This document shows positions 1-9,367 of a DNA stretch of 64,000 nt, in pieces. The notes under the pieces were generated by a model. The model was not told where the DNA came from and did no database searches. It saw nothing but the letters and a program-made list of their open reading frames with translations. The DNA is from Peribacillus sp. FSL H8-0477 (lineage in GTDB: Bacteria; Bacillota; Bacilli; Bacillales; DSM-1321), in assembly GCF_038002765.1 (NCBI RefSeq), contig NZ_JBBODE010000001.1, positions 124,001 to 188,000 of the forward strand. The letters are read 5' to 3'. The stretch's first letter is position 1. Every line of letters starts with the position of its first letter. The position numbers were made by a program, and so were the translations under genes.

Positions 1-2
1 GC

Positions 3-695
3 GGACAAGGTGACACTACCGCCGTACTTGCCTATCTAACCGGTGAGAATGGACTTGTACATGGAATCGATATCGCATCGGCTGACTATGGAGCGCCGCT
101 GACATTAGGTGAGTCGGTCACTTTTTTACAAAATTCAGCACTCGGCAGCCGAATAAAGATTGATTTTGAGACAGATATATTAACAGATCCACATAGGTTT
201 CCAGACAATTATTTCGATTATATCGTCTTATCACATAGCTCATGGTATTTACGTTCTTTTGAGGAATTAGCGAAGATGTTAAAGATATTAAGAAAATGGG
301 GAAAGCAGCTTTGTTTTGCAGAATGGGACCCCTCAATCAATTCCGTTGAGCAATACCCCCATTTTTTAGCTGTTTTAATTCAAGCTCAATATGAAGCCTT
401 CAAGAAAAACAGCACGGCCAATGTACGCACACTGTTTACCCCCGAGGATATTCGGAAACTTGCAAAAGATGCGGGGTGGGAAGTCATCAAAGAACAATCG
501 ATCCATTCGCCTGATTTACAAGATGCGGATTGGGAAGTACATATGACATTAGCTGATTATCAAGAAGAATTAGCAGCGATTGAAATGCCTGAAAAACTGC
601 GTTATCTTATTGAATCAGAAATCCATTTATTAAAAGCAAGCATTGAAAAAATCAAGCTATCCCCTATGTCTACCTATACGTTTATTGCAACGTAG
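3..695 (+). CDS. Class I SAM-dependent methyltransferase (5' end outside window)
   Basis: The frame is open from the window edge to a TAG stop, so the true start lies upstream. Near the beginning it reads GQGDTTAVLAYL, which fits the glycine-rich SAM-binding motif I of class I methyltransferases. About 20 residues on, GIDIA resembles the acidic end of strand beta-2, and NYFDYIVLSHSSWYL resembles the motif IV region. The C-terminal part (EDIRKLAKDAGWEV) is like the late Rossmann strands of small-molecule methyltransferases. The substrate cannot be told. It converges on the lmrB-like gene with a shared terminator between them. The methyltransferase fold is fairly sure; the function is unknown. 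Confidence 0.75.
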   Translation, partial: GQGDTTAVLAYLTGENGLVHGIDIASADYGAPLTLGESVTFLQNSALGSRIKIDFETDILTDPHRFPDNYFDYIVLSHSSWYLRSFEELAKMLKILRKWGKQLCFAEWDPSINSVEQYPHFLAVLIQAQYEAFKKNSTANVRTLFTPEDIRKLAKDAGWEVIKEQSIHSPDLQDADWEVHMTLADYQEELAAIEMPEKLRYLIESEIHLLKASIEKIKLSPMSTYTFIAT

Positions 696-711
696 AATTT
701 AACCATCAAAA

Positions 712-746
712 AAAGAATCCTTAGCCCTATAGGCAGAGGATTCTTT
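712..746. terminator. Bidirectional Rho-independent terminator
   Basis: AAAGAATCC and GGATTCTTT form a perfect 9-bp stem between two convergent genes. A run of seven T follows the stem on the minus strand, so it chiefly ends the lmrB-like transcript. Confidence 0.8.
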
Positions 747-768
747 CGTTTAATCATTCGACAAACTC

Positions 769-2205
769 TTATAATGTTTTACTTCTAGCTGTTTTTATAA
801 AGAATGAAAGTATTAAACCAACGATGGCAACAATCAAACCAAAAATGAATGCATTTTGAACACCCGCTGCTAAAGAAGGACCTATATTACTAGGATCAGT
901 TGGGTTTGACAACTTATTTAAATACGTTTTTTGTGAAGCAGACATTATGGTCATGGCAACAGCCGTACCAATTGCTCCTGAAACTTGCTGGAGGGTATTC
1001 ATTAACGCAGTACCGTCAGGGTATAGGTTTTTAGGTAGTTGATTCAATCCATTTGTCTGTGCAGGCATCATGACCATTGAAACACCAATCATTAAAACCG
1101 TATGCATAATAATCACACTAAGAATAGATGTTTCCGTTGTAATATTAGACAAGAACCATAACATGATAATCATAATAATAAATCCTGGAATAACTAATAC
1201 CCTTGGTCCGTATTTATCAAAAATTTTCCCTGTTATTGGTGACATAATTCCGTTTAGTACACCACCAGGTAAAAGGACAAGGCCGGCTACAAACGCAGTT
1301 AAGACTAAACTTGCTTGTAAATATAACGGTAAAAGAATGGCTGAAGACATAATAACCATAAACGTCACAAATACGCTAAGAACACCGATTGTAAACATAG
1401 GATATTTAAACACACGTAAATCGAGCATTGGTTGCTCCATTTTAAACTGTCTTAATGAAAAGAGTAAGAGTGCGACAAGACCTATAATAATCGAAGAAAT
1501 AACGATACTGCTTGTCCAGCCATTTTCACCCGCACTACTGAAGCCATAAACAATTCCACCAAAACCAATCGTCGATAAAACAATAGATAGGACATCAATT
1601 TTAGGCTTCGTTATTGTAGAGACATTTTGCATATATTTCAAGCCGAACAATAAGGCAATGATAAGGAACGGTAAACAGATCCAGAAAATCCAGTGCCAAC
1701 TAAAGTTCCCTAGGATTAAACCAGAAATTGTGGGTCCGATTGCGGGAGCAAACATAATGACTAATCCCATTAACCCCATAGTAGCTCCTCTTTTATGTAC
1801 CGGGAAAATCACTAAAATAGTATTAAACATGAGGGGCAGCATTAATCCAGTACCTATTGCTTGAATAACACGGGATAATAGTAAGATCCCAAAACTAGGT
1901 GCCAGTGCTGCGATTAACGTTCCAATAATCGAGAATGCTAATGAGACAATAAATAATTGACGAGTCTTGAACCATTGAATTAACAGCCCAGATACAGGGA
2001 CTAAAATTCCCAACGTCAATAAATAACCTGTTGTTAACCACTGAATCGTTGAAGAATCCACGTTAAATATCTGTATTAGATCCGCAAGCGCCATATTTAA
2101 AGCCGTTTCACTAAATAATCCGATGAATCCAGCAATTAAAAAGGAAATCAAGATAGGGGTCGTTCTGATCACTTGGGTGTTTTGCTGTGTTGCTGTTGCT
2201 GACAT
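769..2205 (-). CDS. lmrB: LmrB-like MFS drug exporter, DHA2 (14-TM) family
   Basis: This 478-residue, almost wholly hydrophobic protein is a proton-driven multidrug exporter of the major facilitator DHA2 family in the cytoplasmic membrane. SRVIQAIGTGLMLP matches the family's motif B region (R-x-x-Q-G-x-G-a) and GATMGLMGLVIMFAPAIGPTISG matches motif C, typical of antiporters; that stretch is given here only by its first and last residues, GATM to TISG. The length equals that of Bacillus subtilis LmrB (479 aa). The start has a good ribosome site (AGAGGATT). It lies 34 bp downstream of an LmrA/YxaF-type repressor on the same strand, reproducing the lmrAB arrangement. The substrate range is inferred, not shown. 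Confidence 0.82.
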   Translation of the reverse strand: MSATATQQNTQVIRTTPILISFLIAGFIGLFSETALNMALADLIQIFNVDSSTIQWLTTGYLLTLGILVPVSGLLIQWFKTRQLFIVSLAFSIIGTLIAALAPSFGILLLSRVIQAIGTGLMLPLMFNTILVIFPVHKRGATMGLMGLVIMFAPAIGPTISGLILGNFSWHWIFWICLPFLIIALLFGLKYMQNVSTITKPKIDVLSIVLSTIGFGGIVYGFSSAGENGWTSSIVISSIIIGLVALLLFSLRQFKMEQPMLDLRVFKYPMFTIGVLSVFVTFMVIMSSAILLPLYLQASLVLTAFVAGLVLLPGGVLNGIMSPITGKIFDKYGPRVLVIPGFIIMIIMLWFLSNITTETSILSVIIMHTVLMIGVSMVMMPAQTNGLNQLPKNLYPDGTALMNTLQQVSGAIGTAVAMTIMSASQKTYLNKLSNPTDPSNIGPSLAAGVQNAFIFGLIVAIVGLILSFFIKTARSKTL

Positions 2206-2239
2206 GAATAAATCCTCTTTTCTAGGTTGTAATCCTTAC

Positions 2240-2815
2240 TTATTCTATTTCTTTCTTTAACAATAAGGGTATCTGTCTGGCAATGGTATGGAGTGGTTCT
2301 CCGGTTTTGTTTGTCAGACAAAGAATGATTCCACCTTCAATCATGGCGTTTATTACCAAAGCCAAATCCTTTGCTTGTTTTTCACTATAGTTTGCCGCAA
2401 GTAACTTTTCTATATAAAGAGATTGCCAATCTTCGAACGCAGCCTTACATGCAAGGCGTATAGCTTCATTCGTTAAGTATGTTTCACAAGCAATCGTTCC
2501 TACTGGCATTCCTAAAATTGAGTCTTTACTAAACTCTTCTGCCAGATGGGATATATGAGTTTGGAAAGCTTGAACTGGATTTTCAATTCCTTTGAGACTC
2601 ACAAGGGTACTTTTAAAAACAAATTCTTTCGTATGCTCTATGGCTGCAATGGCTAATTCCACTTTTCCTTCAGGAAAATAATGATACAATGATCCTTTGG
2701 CCGTTCCACTTTCTTTAAGAATTTCTTTAAGTCCAACACCATGGTACCCATGCAGACGAAAAAGCCGAGAAGCAGCCTCAATAATATCCTCTCTTGCCTT
2801 ATTTTTATTTGTCAT
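2240..2815 (-). CDS. lmrA: LmrA/YxaF-type TetR repressor
   Basis: The protein has an N-terminal TetR helix-turn-helix (IIEAASRLFRLHGYHGVGLK, then GTAKGSLYHYFPEGK) and a ligand-binding C-terminal half like that of LmrA/YxaF, with GTIACETYLTNEAI in the middle. In B. subtilis these repress lmrAB and release DNA on binding drugs or flavonoids. I chose the ATG at 2815 (191 aa) because AAGGGA lies 9 bp upstream; an in-frame TTG six codons earlier has no ribosome site. It is the first gene of a two-gene operon with the exporter, so autoregulation is expected. Confidence 0.82.
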   Translation of the reverse strand: MTNKNKAREDIIEAASRLFRLHGYHGVGLKEILKESGTAKGSLYHYFPEGKVELAIAAIEHTKEFVFKSTLVSLKGIENPVQAFQTHISHLAEEFSKDSILGMPVGTIACETYLTNEAIRLACKAAFEDWQSLYIEKLLAANYSEKQAKDLALVINAMIEGGIILCLTNKTGEPLHTIARQIPLLLKKEIE

Positions 2816-2841
2816 AGCTTCAGATCCCTTCAAAATTATAA

Positions 2842-2884
2842 CGAACGGTCAACTAATGTTAAAGGCTAGTGATCGATAAGTCAA
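2842..2884 (-). promoter_or_regulatory. Candidate lmrAB promoter with possible repressor site
   Basis: On the minus strand TTGACT (2884-2879) and TAACAT (2861-2856) are separated by 17 bp and could be -35 and -10 boxes. TTGACCGTTCG follows directly and has the GACC/TTCG character of many TetR operators. The match to a published LmrA box is not exact, so this is a suggestion only. Confidence 0.35.
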
Positions 2885-2984
2885 CTTAAATCCAGCGCAG
2901 GATGTATTCTATTAAATTTCTGCCTATACTATGTCTCTCCCTTACAGCCTTTATACTTTCTAGTTCGTTCTTCCGTTCCCATTG

Positions 2985-3018
2985 AAAAAAGAGAACTGAA
3001 TTTCTCAGTTCTCTTTTG
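2985..3018 (-). terminator. Rho-independent terminator of the reductase gene
   Basis: AAAAGAGAACTGA and TCAGTTCTCTTTT form a perfect 13-bp stem with a 5-base loop, followed on the minus strand by a T run. It lies 14 bp after the stop of the epimerase-type gene. Confidence 0.88.
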
Positions 3019-3031
3019 TCTGATCAACGGA

Positions 3032-3904
3032 CTATTTTGCTATCTTTTCTACTAGGTCTGGCAGCCATGAAGACAATTCGCTAAATTCAAAGCCTGCTTT
3101 TTCTGCCTTTTCAGAGGTCATATACCAATCATTTGGTATGGCATAAGGAGACTTCTCTACTGTATTGTCTTCTTCCAGTGTGATGATTGCTTGTTTTCCA
3201 GTCGCTTGCTCCACTAATGACAGTAAATCACGTAAAGAGATTGACCCTTTTGCTGTCGCATTAAATGGACCTTCAATATCAGAAAACCCTGCCCACTCTA
3301 AGAATTCGGCTGCTTCGTCCGCTAGAATGAAGCTCATTTTAGCATCCAAATTGATAAATGCCATGCCTTCACCCTTTTTCACTTTTTCTGTATGGAAATG
3401 TAAACGACGTGTATAATCATCTTCCCCCATCACGATTGGAAAACGAACGGCCACAACAGGGAAAGAAGCATATTTAAAGAATACAGCTTCTGCCTGCCTC
3501 TTACCCTCGCCGTAAGAGAAGTCCTTTTGGTCTCCCATTTTAATATCATAATCGAACGGATTAAAATCCTCCTCCTGCTTGACGCTCCCATCTATTTCAT
3601 ATGTAGATAGGGTCGATGTGAAGATTAATTTCTGAGTCTTACCCTCCAATATCTCGCAGAGGACTTTAGCTTCATTAGGGGAATAACAAATATTATCATA
3701 TACCAGATCCCATTGACCTTCTAATGCTCCACGAAATGCCGCTTCATCAAGACGATCCACTTTAATATGCGAAACGTGTGAATCAAATGGAACCTCACTT
3801 TTACCACGGGTAACAATGGTCACCTCATGACCAGCTTTAGTTAACCTCTCCACTAATTTTTTACCAAAAAACCGTGTTCCGCCTAATATTAAGATTTTCT
3901 TCAT
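3032..3904 (-). CDS. NAD(P)-dependent epimerase/reductase-type protein (extended SDR)
   Basis: The N-terminus MKKILILGGTRFFGKKLVE carries the Rossmann dinucleotide-binding GGTRFFG, a variant of GxxGxxG seen in the atypical SDR branch related to CSP41/NAD epimerases. A YGEGKRQAE stretch near residue 138 supplies the YxxxK-type catalytic pair. I take the ATG at 3904 (290 aa) because GAGGATG precedes it; the longer frame begins without a ribosome site. It follows a GNAT gene by a few bases and ends in its own terminator, so the two form an operon. The substrate is unknown. Confidence 0.78.
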   Translation of the reverse strand: MKKILILGGTRFFGKKLVERLTKAGHEVTIVTRGKSEVPFDSHVSHIKVDRLDEAAFRGALEGQWDLVYDNICYSPNEAKVLCEILEGKTQKLIFTSTLSTYEIDGSVKQEEDFNPFDYDIKMGDQKDFSYGEGKRQAEAVFFKYASFPVVAVRFPIVMGEDDYTRRLHFHTEKVKKGEGMAFINLDAKMSFILADEAAEFLEWAGFSDIEGPFNATAKGSISLRDLLSLVEQATGKQAIITLEEDNTVEKSPYAIPNDWYMTSEKAEKAGFEFSELSSWLPDLVEKIAK

Positions 3905-3931
3905 ATCGCACATCCTCTTCTTTTTCAATCT

Positions 3932-4729
3932 TTACTCATATGTATACATCATCCAAAACCCAATATCTTCAAAACCAATTTGCTTATAGATGGCTCCAGC
4001 AGCTGGATTATCATAGAACAAACAAAGTTCTTTTTCTTCACTCAACAATTGACTGCATAGTTTTACCATACACTTAGTCGCATGACCCTTTTTCTTATAG
4101 TCTGTATGTGTCGCTACACTTACAACCATGGCTGATAAGGAGTTTTCTGCAGTGGTTGACGCGGTTGATACCATGATCCCGTCTTCTTTGATAAAGAATG
4201 TACGTGAAACGCCTTCTTCCAACACACGCTTCTTTCTTTCTACTGTCATCTTATTACCACTAAACTCAGGAATGGAATTTAATAAGCCAATCAATTCTTC
4301 CGAATCGTCAGGGACTGCTAGTTGTACATTTGAGACATCAACACCCTTTGAATCTGTCTTCAATGTCGTACACTTTGCATAGTAGGTCTGCCTTTTTCTT
4401 TTGGTTTTTTCTATTAAGTAGGGTTCGAATTTTTCTGTCACCTGTTTAAGACCTGACATCATTTTAAGACTAGGATCGTTTCGTAAAATCTCCGCAAATC
4501 CCTCAACATCAAAGTCACCAGGCGCATAAGGAATATAATTATCTTCGTATTTTAATAAGACAGCGATTAACGCCCCCGTATCATCAAACTCTCCCCAAAG
4601 CTTCTGAAACTCCTGCTCGTACCCATACGCCTCAATATCCCCTATGATAAAAAGGTTCTCCGCACGCTGGTTTTTAATAAGGTTAAAGCAAACTTCATGA
4701 TCTGCACTCGTTAACCGTCTAATCATCAT
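3932..4729 (-). CDS. GNAT-family N-acetyltransferase
   Basis: The 265-residue protein has the acetyl-CoA-binding motif A in its C-terminal half (VVSVATHTDYKKKGHATKCM), with KKKGHA standing for the usual Q/R-x-x-G-x-G/A. NPAAGAIYKQIGFEDIG follows, the usual motif B ending in a GF. The N-terminal 120 residues look like a second, degenerate acetyltransferase domain, as in FR47-like proteins. Two adjacent ATGs follow GGAGAGAG. It is co-transcribed with the downstream reductase; its acceptor cannot be predicted. Confidence 0.8.
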   Translation of the reverse strand: MMIRRLTSADHEVCFNLIKNQRAENLFIIGDIEAYGYEQEFQKLWGEFDDTGALIAVLLKYEDNYIPYAPGDFDVEGFAEILRNDPSLKMMSGLKQVTEKFEPYLIEKTKRKRQTYYAKCTTLKTDSKGVDVSNVQLAVPDDSEELIGLLNSIPEFSGNKMTVERKKRVLEEGVSRTFFIKEDGIMVSTASTTAENSLSAMVVSVATHTDYKKKGHATKCMVKLCSQLLSEEKELCLFYDNPAAGAIYKQIGFEDIGFWMMYTYE

Positions 4730-4882
4730 TCTCTCTCCTAATCTAATTATACGAATATTCTATAATATTACTGTAAAAATGAACCAATAGAAAGTTATTT
4801 ACTATAATATGTCTTCTTTTCTATACAAACTGCCATGGTAATCAAAGGGGTTGATTATTTTAGAGATGACCTCTTTATTGGA

Positions 4883-5062
4883 TCACTTGGATAATTCAGA
4901 AGATCTCTTTTGCGTTTTTATGTACTCCATTAAGATTCTAGTTCCTGCAATATTCAAGATTATACTTATTCCAAGTGAAACTGCCAATACTATAGCTGGC
5001 AAAGATACCGTTAATAATAAAAGTAAGAAAGTAATACCTATCAAGACAAAGATAAAACCCAT
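4883..5062 (-). CDS. Small two-helix membrane protein, hypothetical
   Basis: This 59-codon frame begins MGFIFVLIGITFLL and ends in a charged tail (EYIKTQKRSSELSK). Two hydrophobic helices are joined by a short turn, a design common in Bacillus small membrane proteins. The ATG has no clear ribosome site. The frame stays open upstream to a stop at 5104 and reads IERRDCIEQIYM, so a non-ATG start or a worn-out gene is possible. The plus-strand frame over the same region has no ribosome site and looks like its shadow. Confidence 0.42.
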   Translation of the reverse strand: MGFIFVLIGITFLLLLLTVSLPAIVLAVSLGISIILNIAGTRILMEYIKTQKRSSELSK

Positions 5063-5188
5063 ATAAATTTGTTCAATACAATCTCTTCTTTCAATAATAG
5101 TTTAACAGAATTCACCAAATATATAGATTTCAATTTAAAATCTCTAAAATTCCATATATGATCAAATTTCAGATGTTCATAAAATTAC

Positions 5189-5227
5189 AAGAAGACACGA
5201 CCTCTCTGTGAAAAGTCGTGTCTTCTT
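5189..5227 (-). terminator. Terminator hairpin of the AraC-type gene
   Basis: AAGAAGACACGAC pairs with GTCGTGTCTTCTT over 13 bp with a loop of about 12 bases. The U-tract on the minus strand is weak (TTGTAATTTTA). It lies 9 bp after the regulator's stop. Confidence 0.7.
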
Positions 5228-5235
5228 CTTATTCT

Positions 5236-6099
5236 TTACTTAACTGGTATCCAAATTTCCGAGTAATAGTTTGAAGCGGCTGGATCGTCCTCAGGATAGA
5301 CTTCCAGTTCAGGTGTTCCTGCATGTTTATAACCGCTTGTCGGGAACCATTCAGTGAAGATTTGCTGCCATGTTTTCTGCATTGCCTCAGGCATCGGGCC
5401 ATGAACCTCGAAGACCACCCATTTGGAGGCAGGGATGGTTAAAGTAGAAAAGCCCTCTGGTAGCTTCCCTTGATGTTCGGCTGCAATCCAGTAATCAATT
5501 GCGTCCTGGTAACCATCTCCCCGCTTATCGACACATACCCCAAGGAGACCTTTGATTTGACCATTAATCAGTTTTTCAATTCGACCGCTCGTGCCATCAG
5601 CGTTCACTTGATCCCACAGAACTGGAATCCCTTTTAAATTCTCACCATTTTTCAATGAATACTCCCGCTTGATTCCTGTTACCGTAAAAGACTCTCTCTC
5701 CAACACATTGTATTTCATGGGTTCTGCCCCTTTCAATTTCACTTGGATAACCAAGCGTTCATAGAATGTCAGCCTTCCCATATACTTTCGCGCCTCGCTG
5801 GGATTCACCCCATGCTGACGTCGAAAAGCCTTTGAAAAAGCCTCGGGAGTGTCATAGCCATACTTGTACGCTAAATCGATCATCTTGCAATTGGTTTTGG
5901 ATAACTCTTGAGCAGCCAATGTTAATCGCCGCCGCCGAATGTATTCCCCAATTGATGTATCTGTTAAGATTGAAAATGTCCGGTGAAAATGAAAAGCAGA
6001 TGCATTCGCCTGCCGAGCAATTTCTTCAATCGAGAGATCCTCTAATAAATGCTCCTCCATATAGTCAATTGCTTTCATAATCGATTCAAGCCAACTCAT
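5236..6099 (-). CDS. AraC-family regulator with GyrI-like effector domain
   Basis: Residues 1-110 hold two AraC helix-turn-helix units (SIEEIARQANASAFHFHRTF and MIDLAYKYGYDTPEAFSKAF). From about residue 135 the protein has the fold of Rob, SoxS-like and BltR-type effector domains, with WVVFEVHGPMPEAMQKTW and a C-terminal EIWIPVK typical of GyrI-like small-molecule binding. It is therefore probably a drug- or metabolite-sensing activator. The ATG at 6099 (287 aa) has GGGGTGA seven bases upstream, so the ten codons before it were dropped. The gene stands alone; its targets are unknown. Confidence 0.82.
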   Translation of the reverse strand: MSWLESIMKAIDYMEEHLLEDLSIEEIARQANASAFHFHRTFSILTDTSIGEYIRRRRLTLAAQELSKTNCKMIDLAYKYGYDTPEAFSKAFRRQHGVNPSEARKYMGRLTFYERLVIQVKLKGAEPMKYNVLERESFTVTGIKREYSLKNGENLKGIPVLWDQVNADGTSGRIEKLINGQIKGLLGVCVDKRGDGYQDAIDYWIAAEHQGKLPEGFSTLTIPASKWVVFEVHGPMPEAMQKTWQQIFTEWFPTSGYKHAGTPELEVYPEDDPAASNYYSEIWIPVK

Positions 6100-6210
6100 A
6101 TCACTCACCCCTTGTATCCATCCTACCAAGCATTACCTTCTAAATCCTGTCAGTTTCTGCTCTCTTGTGTCAGATTTTTCTCCACTTTAGCATGATTATT
6201 TCTGTCATTA

Positions 6211-6282
6211 ATCCCGTCTAGCGATACCAGATTCCCGTCTGAACTTATGATAATCCCGTCTGGAACATGCTTATTCCCGTCT
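6211..6282. repeat. Four-copy array of a 21-bp-phased ATTCCCGTCT repeat (locus 1)
   Basis: The core CCCGTCT starts at 6213, 6234, 6255 and 6276, an exact 21-bp period. The base before CCC alternates A/T (AATCCC, ATTCCC, AATCCC, ATTCCC). The 11-bp intervals are not random: AACATGCTTA here matches ACATGCTTAA at the second locus. It lies between the AraC-type gene and the vWA lipoprotein gene, in a 318-bp gap that otherwise shows nothing recognisable. Confidence 0.85.
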
Positions 6283-6417
6283 GGATTTATTTGGGGAGTT
6301 ATTCCGCCAGAGACTGTCTAAATACGACATAATCTGCTCTTGTTACTTACCTTATGAATGGAAAATATTTAAATTTATATTTATACTATATTTTACCAAA
6401 CATTATTGGAGGTAGTT

Positions 6418-7785
6418 ATGAAAAAAAATGTCCTTTTACTTTTATTACTCTCTATTGTCTGTACGGCATGCTCTGATGAGAAAACAGAACCGGTGAAAAA
6501 ACCGCAAGAAACGGCGGTTGCTACTAAAGAACCAATCTATGAAAAGAAGGAAATTGAGTATTATGATACAGATCAACTATCTAGGCCTTTAACCGAAGAA
6601 GAGAAAATATTTTTTCGAAAGCCTGGTTTGTACAGCGGGGAAAAGTATGATGAAGCATTAGTCAATAAACAGTTAGATACCCTTCCTATAGATTTAACAG
6701 CTGATGAATATTTTGATGAACTACTGTATCTTCTTGCAGAGGATTTTCATGAGGAAGTTGAAACATTTGTAAACTTTGATTCTACAGTAGCCGTTGATAT
6801 TGAACGTCCGGATGAATCGATAGAAACACCTGATTTAAAACAAACCCATTATGCTATTTTAATTGATGCGAGCGGCAGCATGCGCGGAAAAGTCAGCGGA
6901 AAAGTGAAAATGGAAGCAGCTAAGTCCGCGGTTAAAGAATTCACAAAGAATATTCCAGAGAGCTCCACTCTGTCACTGACCGTGTACGGTCACAAGGGAA
7001 CAAACCAAGAAAAAGATAAACCAATATCCTGTAAAGGGATTAAAACGATTTATAATGGACATTACCAGGAACAAGCCGTAACTAGTGAAATCGATCAGAT
7101 TAAGCCAGCCGGCTGGACGCCTATCAGCGCTGCATTGACGAGTGTAGCAAAAGACATACCTGAAAATGCCGGTGATGTCGTCGTTTATGTAGTCAGCGAT
7201 GGGATTGAAACATGCGGCGGGGATCCTGTAAAAGAAGCATCTCACTTGGCTGAAGCAACTATCAAAACAGTAGTGAACATTATTGGATTTGATGTCGACA
7301 ATGAGGGTCAAAAACTTTTGAAAGAAGTGGCCGATGCAGGGAATGGGGAATTCACCTTTGTGAACTCCGAACAAGAACTGAAAAAATATATGCGTATACA
7401 ATATGAAGAAATTCAAAAACGCTGGTTAGAATGGAAGGAAGCCGGGAAGAAAGAAGCATTACGAATCAAAGAGGAAAAGAAAAAACTTGCCATCGATACA
7501 AAAGAAAGGATGAAAGCTAAAAGCGAGCGAGAAAAGGAACGTTTGAAAGCCGCTCAAGCATACTTAAAAGAAAAATTTGAGAAGAAAGATCCAAATCATT
7601 CAATTCGCCATACCGATACTCTGATTACTTTCTACTCTAGAGCGAGCATGACGTATGCAGTAACTTCAGGCAACAATGCAAATACTGATTCTATCATTAA
7701 CGGCAACAAGGTACTAAATGAGTTCATCAACGAAGGAAATCAAAAAATCAATGAAACCATTGATAAGAAAAATAACGGTGACTAA
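6418..7785 (+). CDS. vWA-domain lipoprotein
   Basis: A 17-residue signal peptide ends in VCTAC, an acceptable lipobox, so Cys18 should be lipidated and the protein held on the outer face of the membrane. A von Willebrand A domain spans roughly residues 143-335, with the metal-ion-dependent adhesion site DASGS at 150-154, a later T in GWTP and the D of SDGIE. A long charged coiled-coil (about residues 340-400, rich in K/E) follows, then a short Asn-rich tail. The ATG at 6418 sits 5 bp from GGAGGT. It is monocistronic with a strong terminator. The role is unknown; surface binding or envelope sensing would fit. Confidence 0.8.
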   Translation: MKKNVLLLLLLSIVCTACSDEKTEPVKKPQETAVATKEPIYEKKEIEYYDTDQLSRPLTEEEKIFFRKPGLYSGEKYDEALVNKQLDTLPIDLTADEYFDELLYLLAEDFHEEVETFVNFDSTVAVDIERPDESIETPDLKQTHYAILIDASGSMRGKVSGKVKMEAAKSAVKEFTKNIPESSTLSLTVYGHKGTNQEKDKPISCKGIKTIYNGHYQEQAVTSEIDQIKPAGWTPISAALTSVAKDIPENAGDVVVYVVSDGIETCGGDPVKEASHLAEATIKTVVNIIGFDVDNEGQKLLKEVADAGNGEFTFVNSEQELKKYMRIQYEEIQKRWLEWKEAGKKEALRIKEEKKKLAIDTKERMKAKSEREKERLKAAQAYLKEKFEKKDPNHSIRHTDTLITFYSRASMTYAVTSGNNANTDSIINGNKVLNEFINEGNQKINETIDKKNNGD

Positions 7786-7789
7786 AGAG

Positions 7790-7826
7790 AAAGATGACTT
7801 CGGAATGCACCGAAGTCATCTTTTTC
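7790..7826. terminator. Bidirectional Rho-independent terminator
   Basis: AAAGATGACTTCGG and CCGAAGTCATCTTT make a perfect 14-bp stem with a 6-base loop, then TTT. It separates the vWA gene from the converging end of the xylan operon. Confidence 0.9.
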
Positions 7827-7835
7827 CTGAGAAAG

Positions 7836-9347
7836 TCAATTCGAATACGAAGTTATTAACGAATCATCTAAACCAAAATAAGTCTCTGTTTCATCGTTTA
7901 CCGCCTGAATTTCGATCAAGGTAATTTCATTTTTTGTAAGAGTTAGGTTCAGCTCACACATTCCTCCGACTGTTTCCAGCCGCTCCGTACTTACTTTCGG
8001 ATGCGCGGCTTCTTTTAACGTTGCGACCGATTGCTTATCAGGAAATCTCGGTCTCCCCATTTGTTTCCAGACCTTCCATGGATTCGCATGATTCTCATCC
8101 ACCGTTTGTCGTTTAATAAATAGGTCAGCTGCCGTAACGGGAATGGAAAGGGTGAGTTCTCTCTCGTCCTTGTCCCCGCTTTCCATCACTTCATTCCAGG
8201 CAATTAAAGCTATTGATCCGTCTTTTTTTCTTGTCACGATCACCTGTTCATCGCGATATAACTGTTCTTCTCCTAATTGATTGAAAAAGGAAAATAAATG
8301 GAATGTCGGCTTAGGAATGGCGTTTAACGCGAGTAAGCCAAAGCCGCCATAAAATTGAGATTTCGGTACATCCACCTCTTCAAATACATCACTAAATGTC
8401 CAGTATGAAAAAGAATCGACATAGTCTCCGCCTTCACTAAGAATCCTTGCCAAATACGCTGCATTTAAGGGCGTATCATGTACCGGATTAATGGGGCTGT
8501 AGGAAGTGTTGTACTCCGTAATATGAAAGGGCAGATTTGGAAAAGCCGACTGATTAATCAATTCACGGACTGTTTTGAACTGGGTCAACATTTCTGTATT
8601 TTTTACTAAATCCTGATAATAGTAATCAGGCGTAACTTTTTTAGGAGGTTCGGACGTATAGGCATGTCTGCTGACGAAGTCGACGGGTACTTCTTCCCGC
8701 TCACAAAAATTCAGAAAATCGCTAATCCAGTAATCTGCCCCTCCACATATGGCAGGACCGCCAACTTGCAGATCAGGATGTACTTCCTTCACAGCTTTGG
8801 CCGTCACTTTATACAATTTAAAGTATTCGGCTTGATCTGCATCCTTCCAAAAGTTTACTAAGTTAGGCTCGTTCCAAACTTCAAACGGCCACTTTTTCAC
8901 TTCCTCAATACCATATCTATCAATAAAATGAGACACAACCGCGACGATTAAATCCTTCCACTTTTGATAATCATTTGGGGGCGTCACATTCCCTTTCCAA
9001 TAAAAAATGGTCTGATCACCTGAAGCCAGTAACTTGGGCATAAAGCCAAATTCGATAAACGGACGAATGCCGATGTCAAGATAGGCATCGAAAATCCGGT
9101 CAATATACGTAAAATTGTAAAAAGCTTTTACCTCTTCACCAACCTTCATTTCCCGGTAGATGCCAACATCATCAGAAAGGAGACCGTGTCCACGAATGTA
9201 CTCAAAGCCAATTTTCTCCTTCGCGATTTTCAGGTGATCTAAATACTCCTGTTGGAGTGCAAGACCGAGTCTCCCCGTTCCCACACAGAACTTCCAATTT
9301 TTCTTAAAAACGCTTCCTTCTTTCGAATCGACGATTATGTTCTCCAT
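7836..9347 (-). CDS. GH39 beta-xylosidase
   Basis: This intracellular retaining glycosidase removes xylose from the non-reducing end of xylo-oligosaccharides. Its 503 residues match the Geobacillus stearothermophilus GH39 enzyme (XynB1, 504 aa). The acid/base glutamate is E160 in FEVWNEPNL and the nucleophile is E278 in [10 protein letters not shown], the same numbers as in that enzyme. There is no signal peptide. It is the last gene of the operon, 20 bp after the alpha-glucuronidase, so it would act on xylo-oligomers freed of their glucuronic acid side group. Confidence 0.93.
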   Translation of the reverse strand: MENIIVDSKEGSVFKKNWKFCVGTGRLGLALQQEYLDHLKIAKEKIGFEYIRGHGLLSDDVGIYREMKVGEEVKAFYNFTYIDRIFDAYLDIGIRPFIEFGFMPKLLASGDQTIFYWKGNVTPPNDYQKWKDLIVAVVSHFIDRYGIEEVKKWPFEVWNEPNLVNFWKDADQAEYFKLYKVTAKAVKEVHPDLQVGGPAICGGADYWISDFLNFCEREEVPVDFVSRHAYTSEPPKKVTPDYYYQDLVKNTEMLTQFKTVRELINQSAFPNLPFHITEYNTSYSPINPVHDTPLNAAYLARILSEGGDYVDSFSYWTFSDVFEEVDVPKSQFYGGFGLLALNAIPKPTFHLFSFFNQLGEEQLYRDEQVIVTRKKDGSIALIAWNEVMESGDKDERELTLSIPVTAADLFIKRQTVDENHANPWKVWKQMGRPRFPDKQSVATLKEAAHPKVSTERLETVGGMCELNLTLTKNEITLIEIQAVNDETETYFGLDDSLITSYSN

Positions 9348-9367
9348 ACACAGTCCCTCTCCTTTCT

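Noticed and set aside
1070..1549. 159-aa plus-strand ORF opposite lmrB
   Set aside because: It is antisense to a clear MFS gene, has no ribosome site and no sensible domain; a shadow frame.
4851..5066. 71-aa plus-strand ORF
   Set aside because: It lacks a ribosome site; the opposite strand gives a better two-helix membrane protein.
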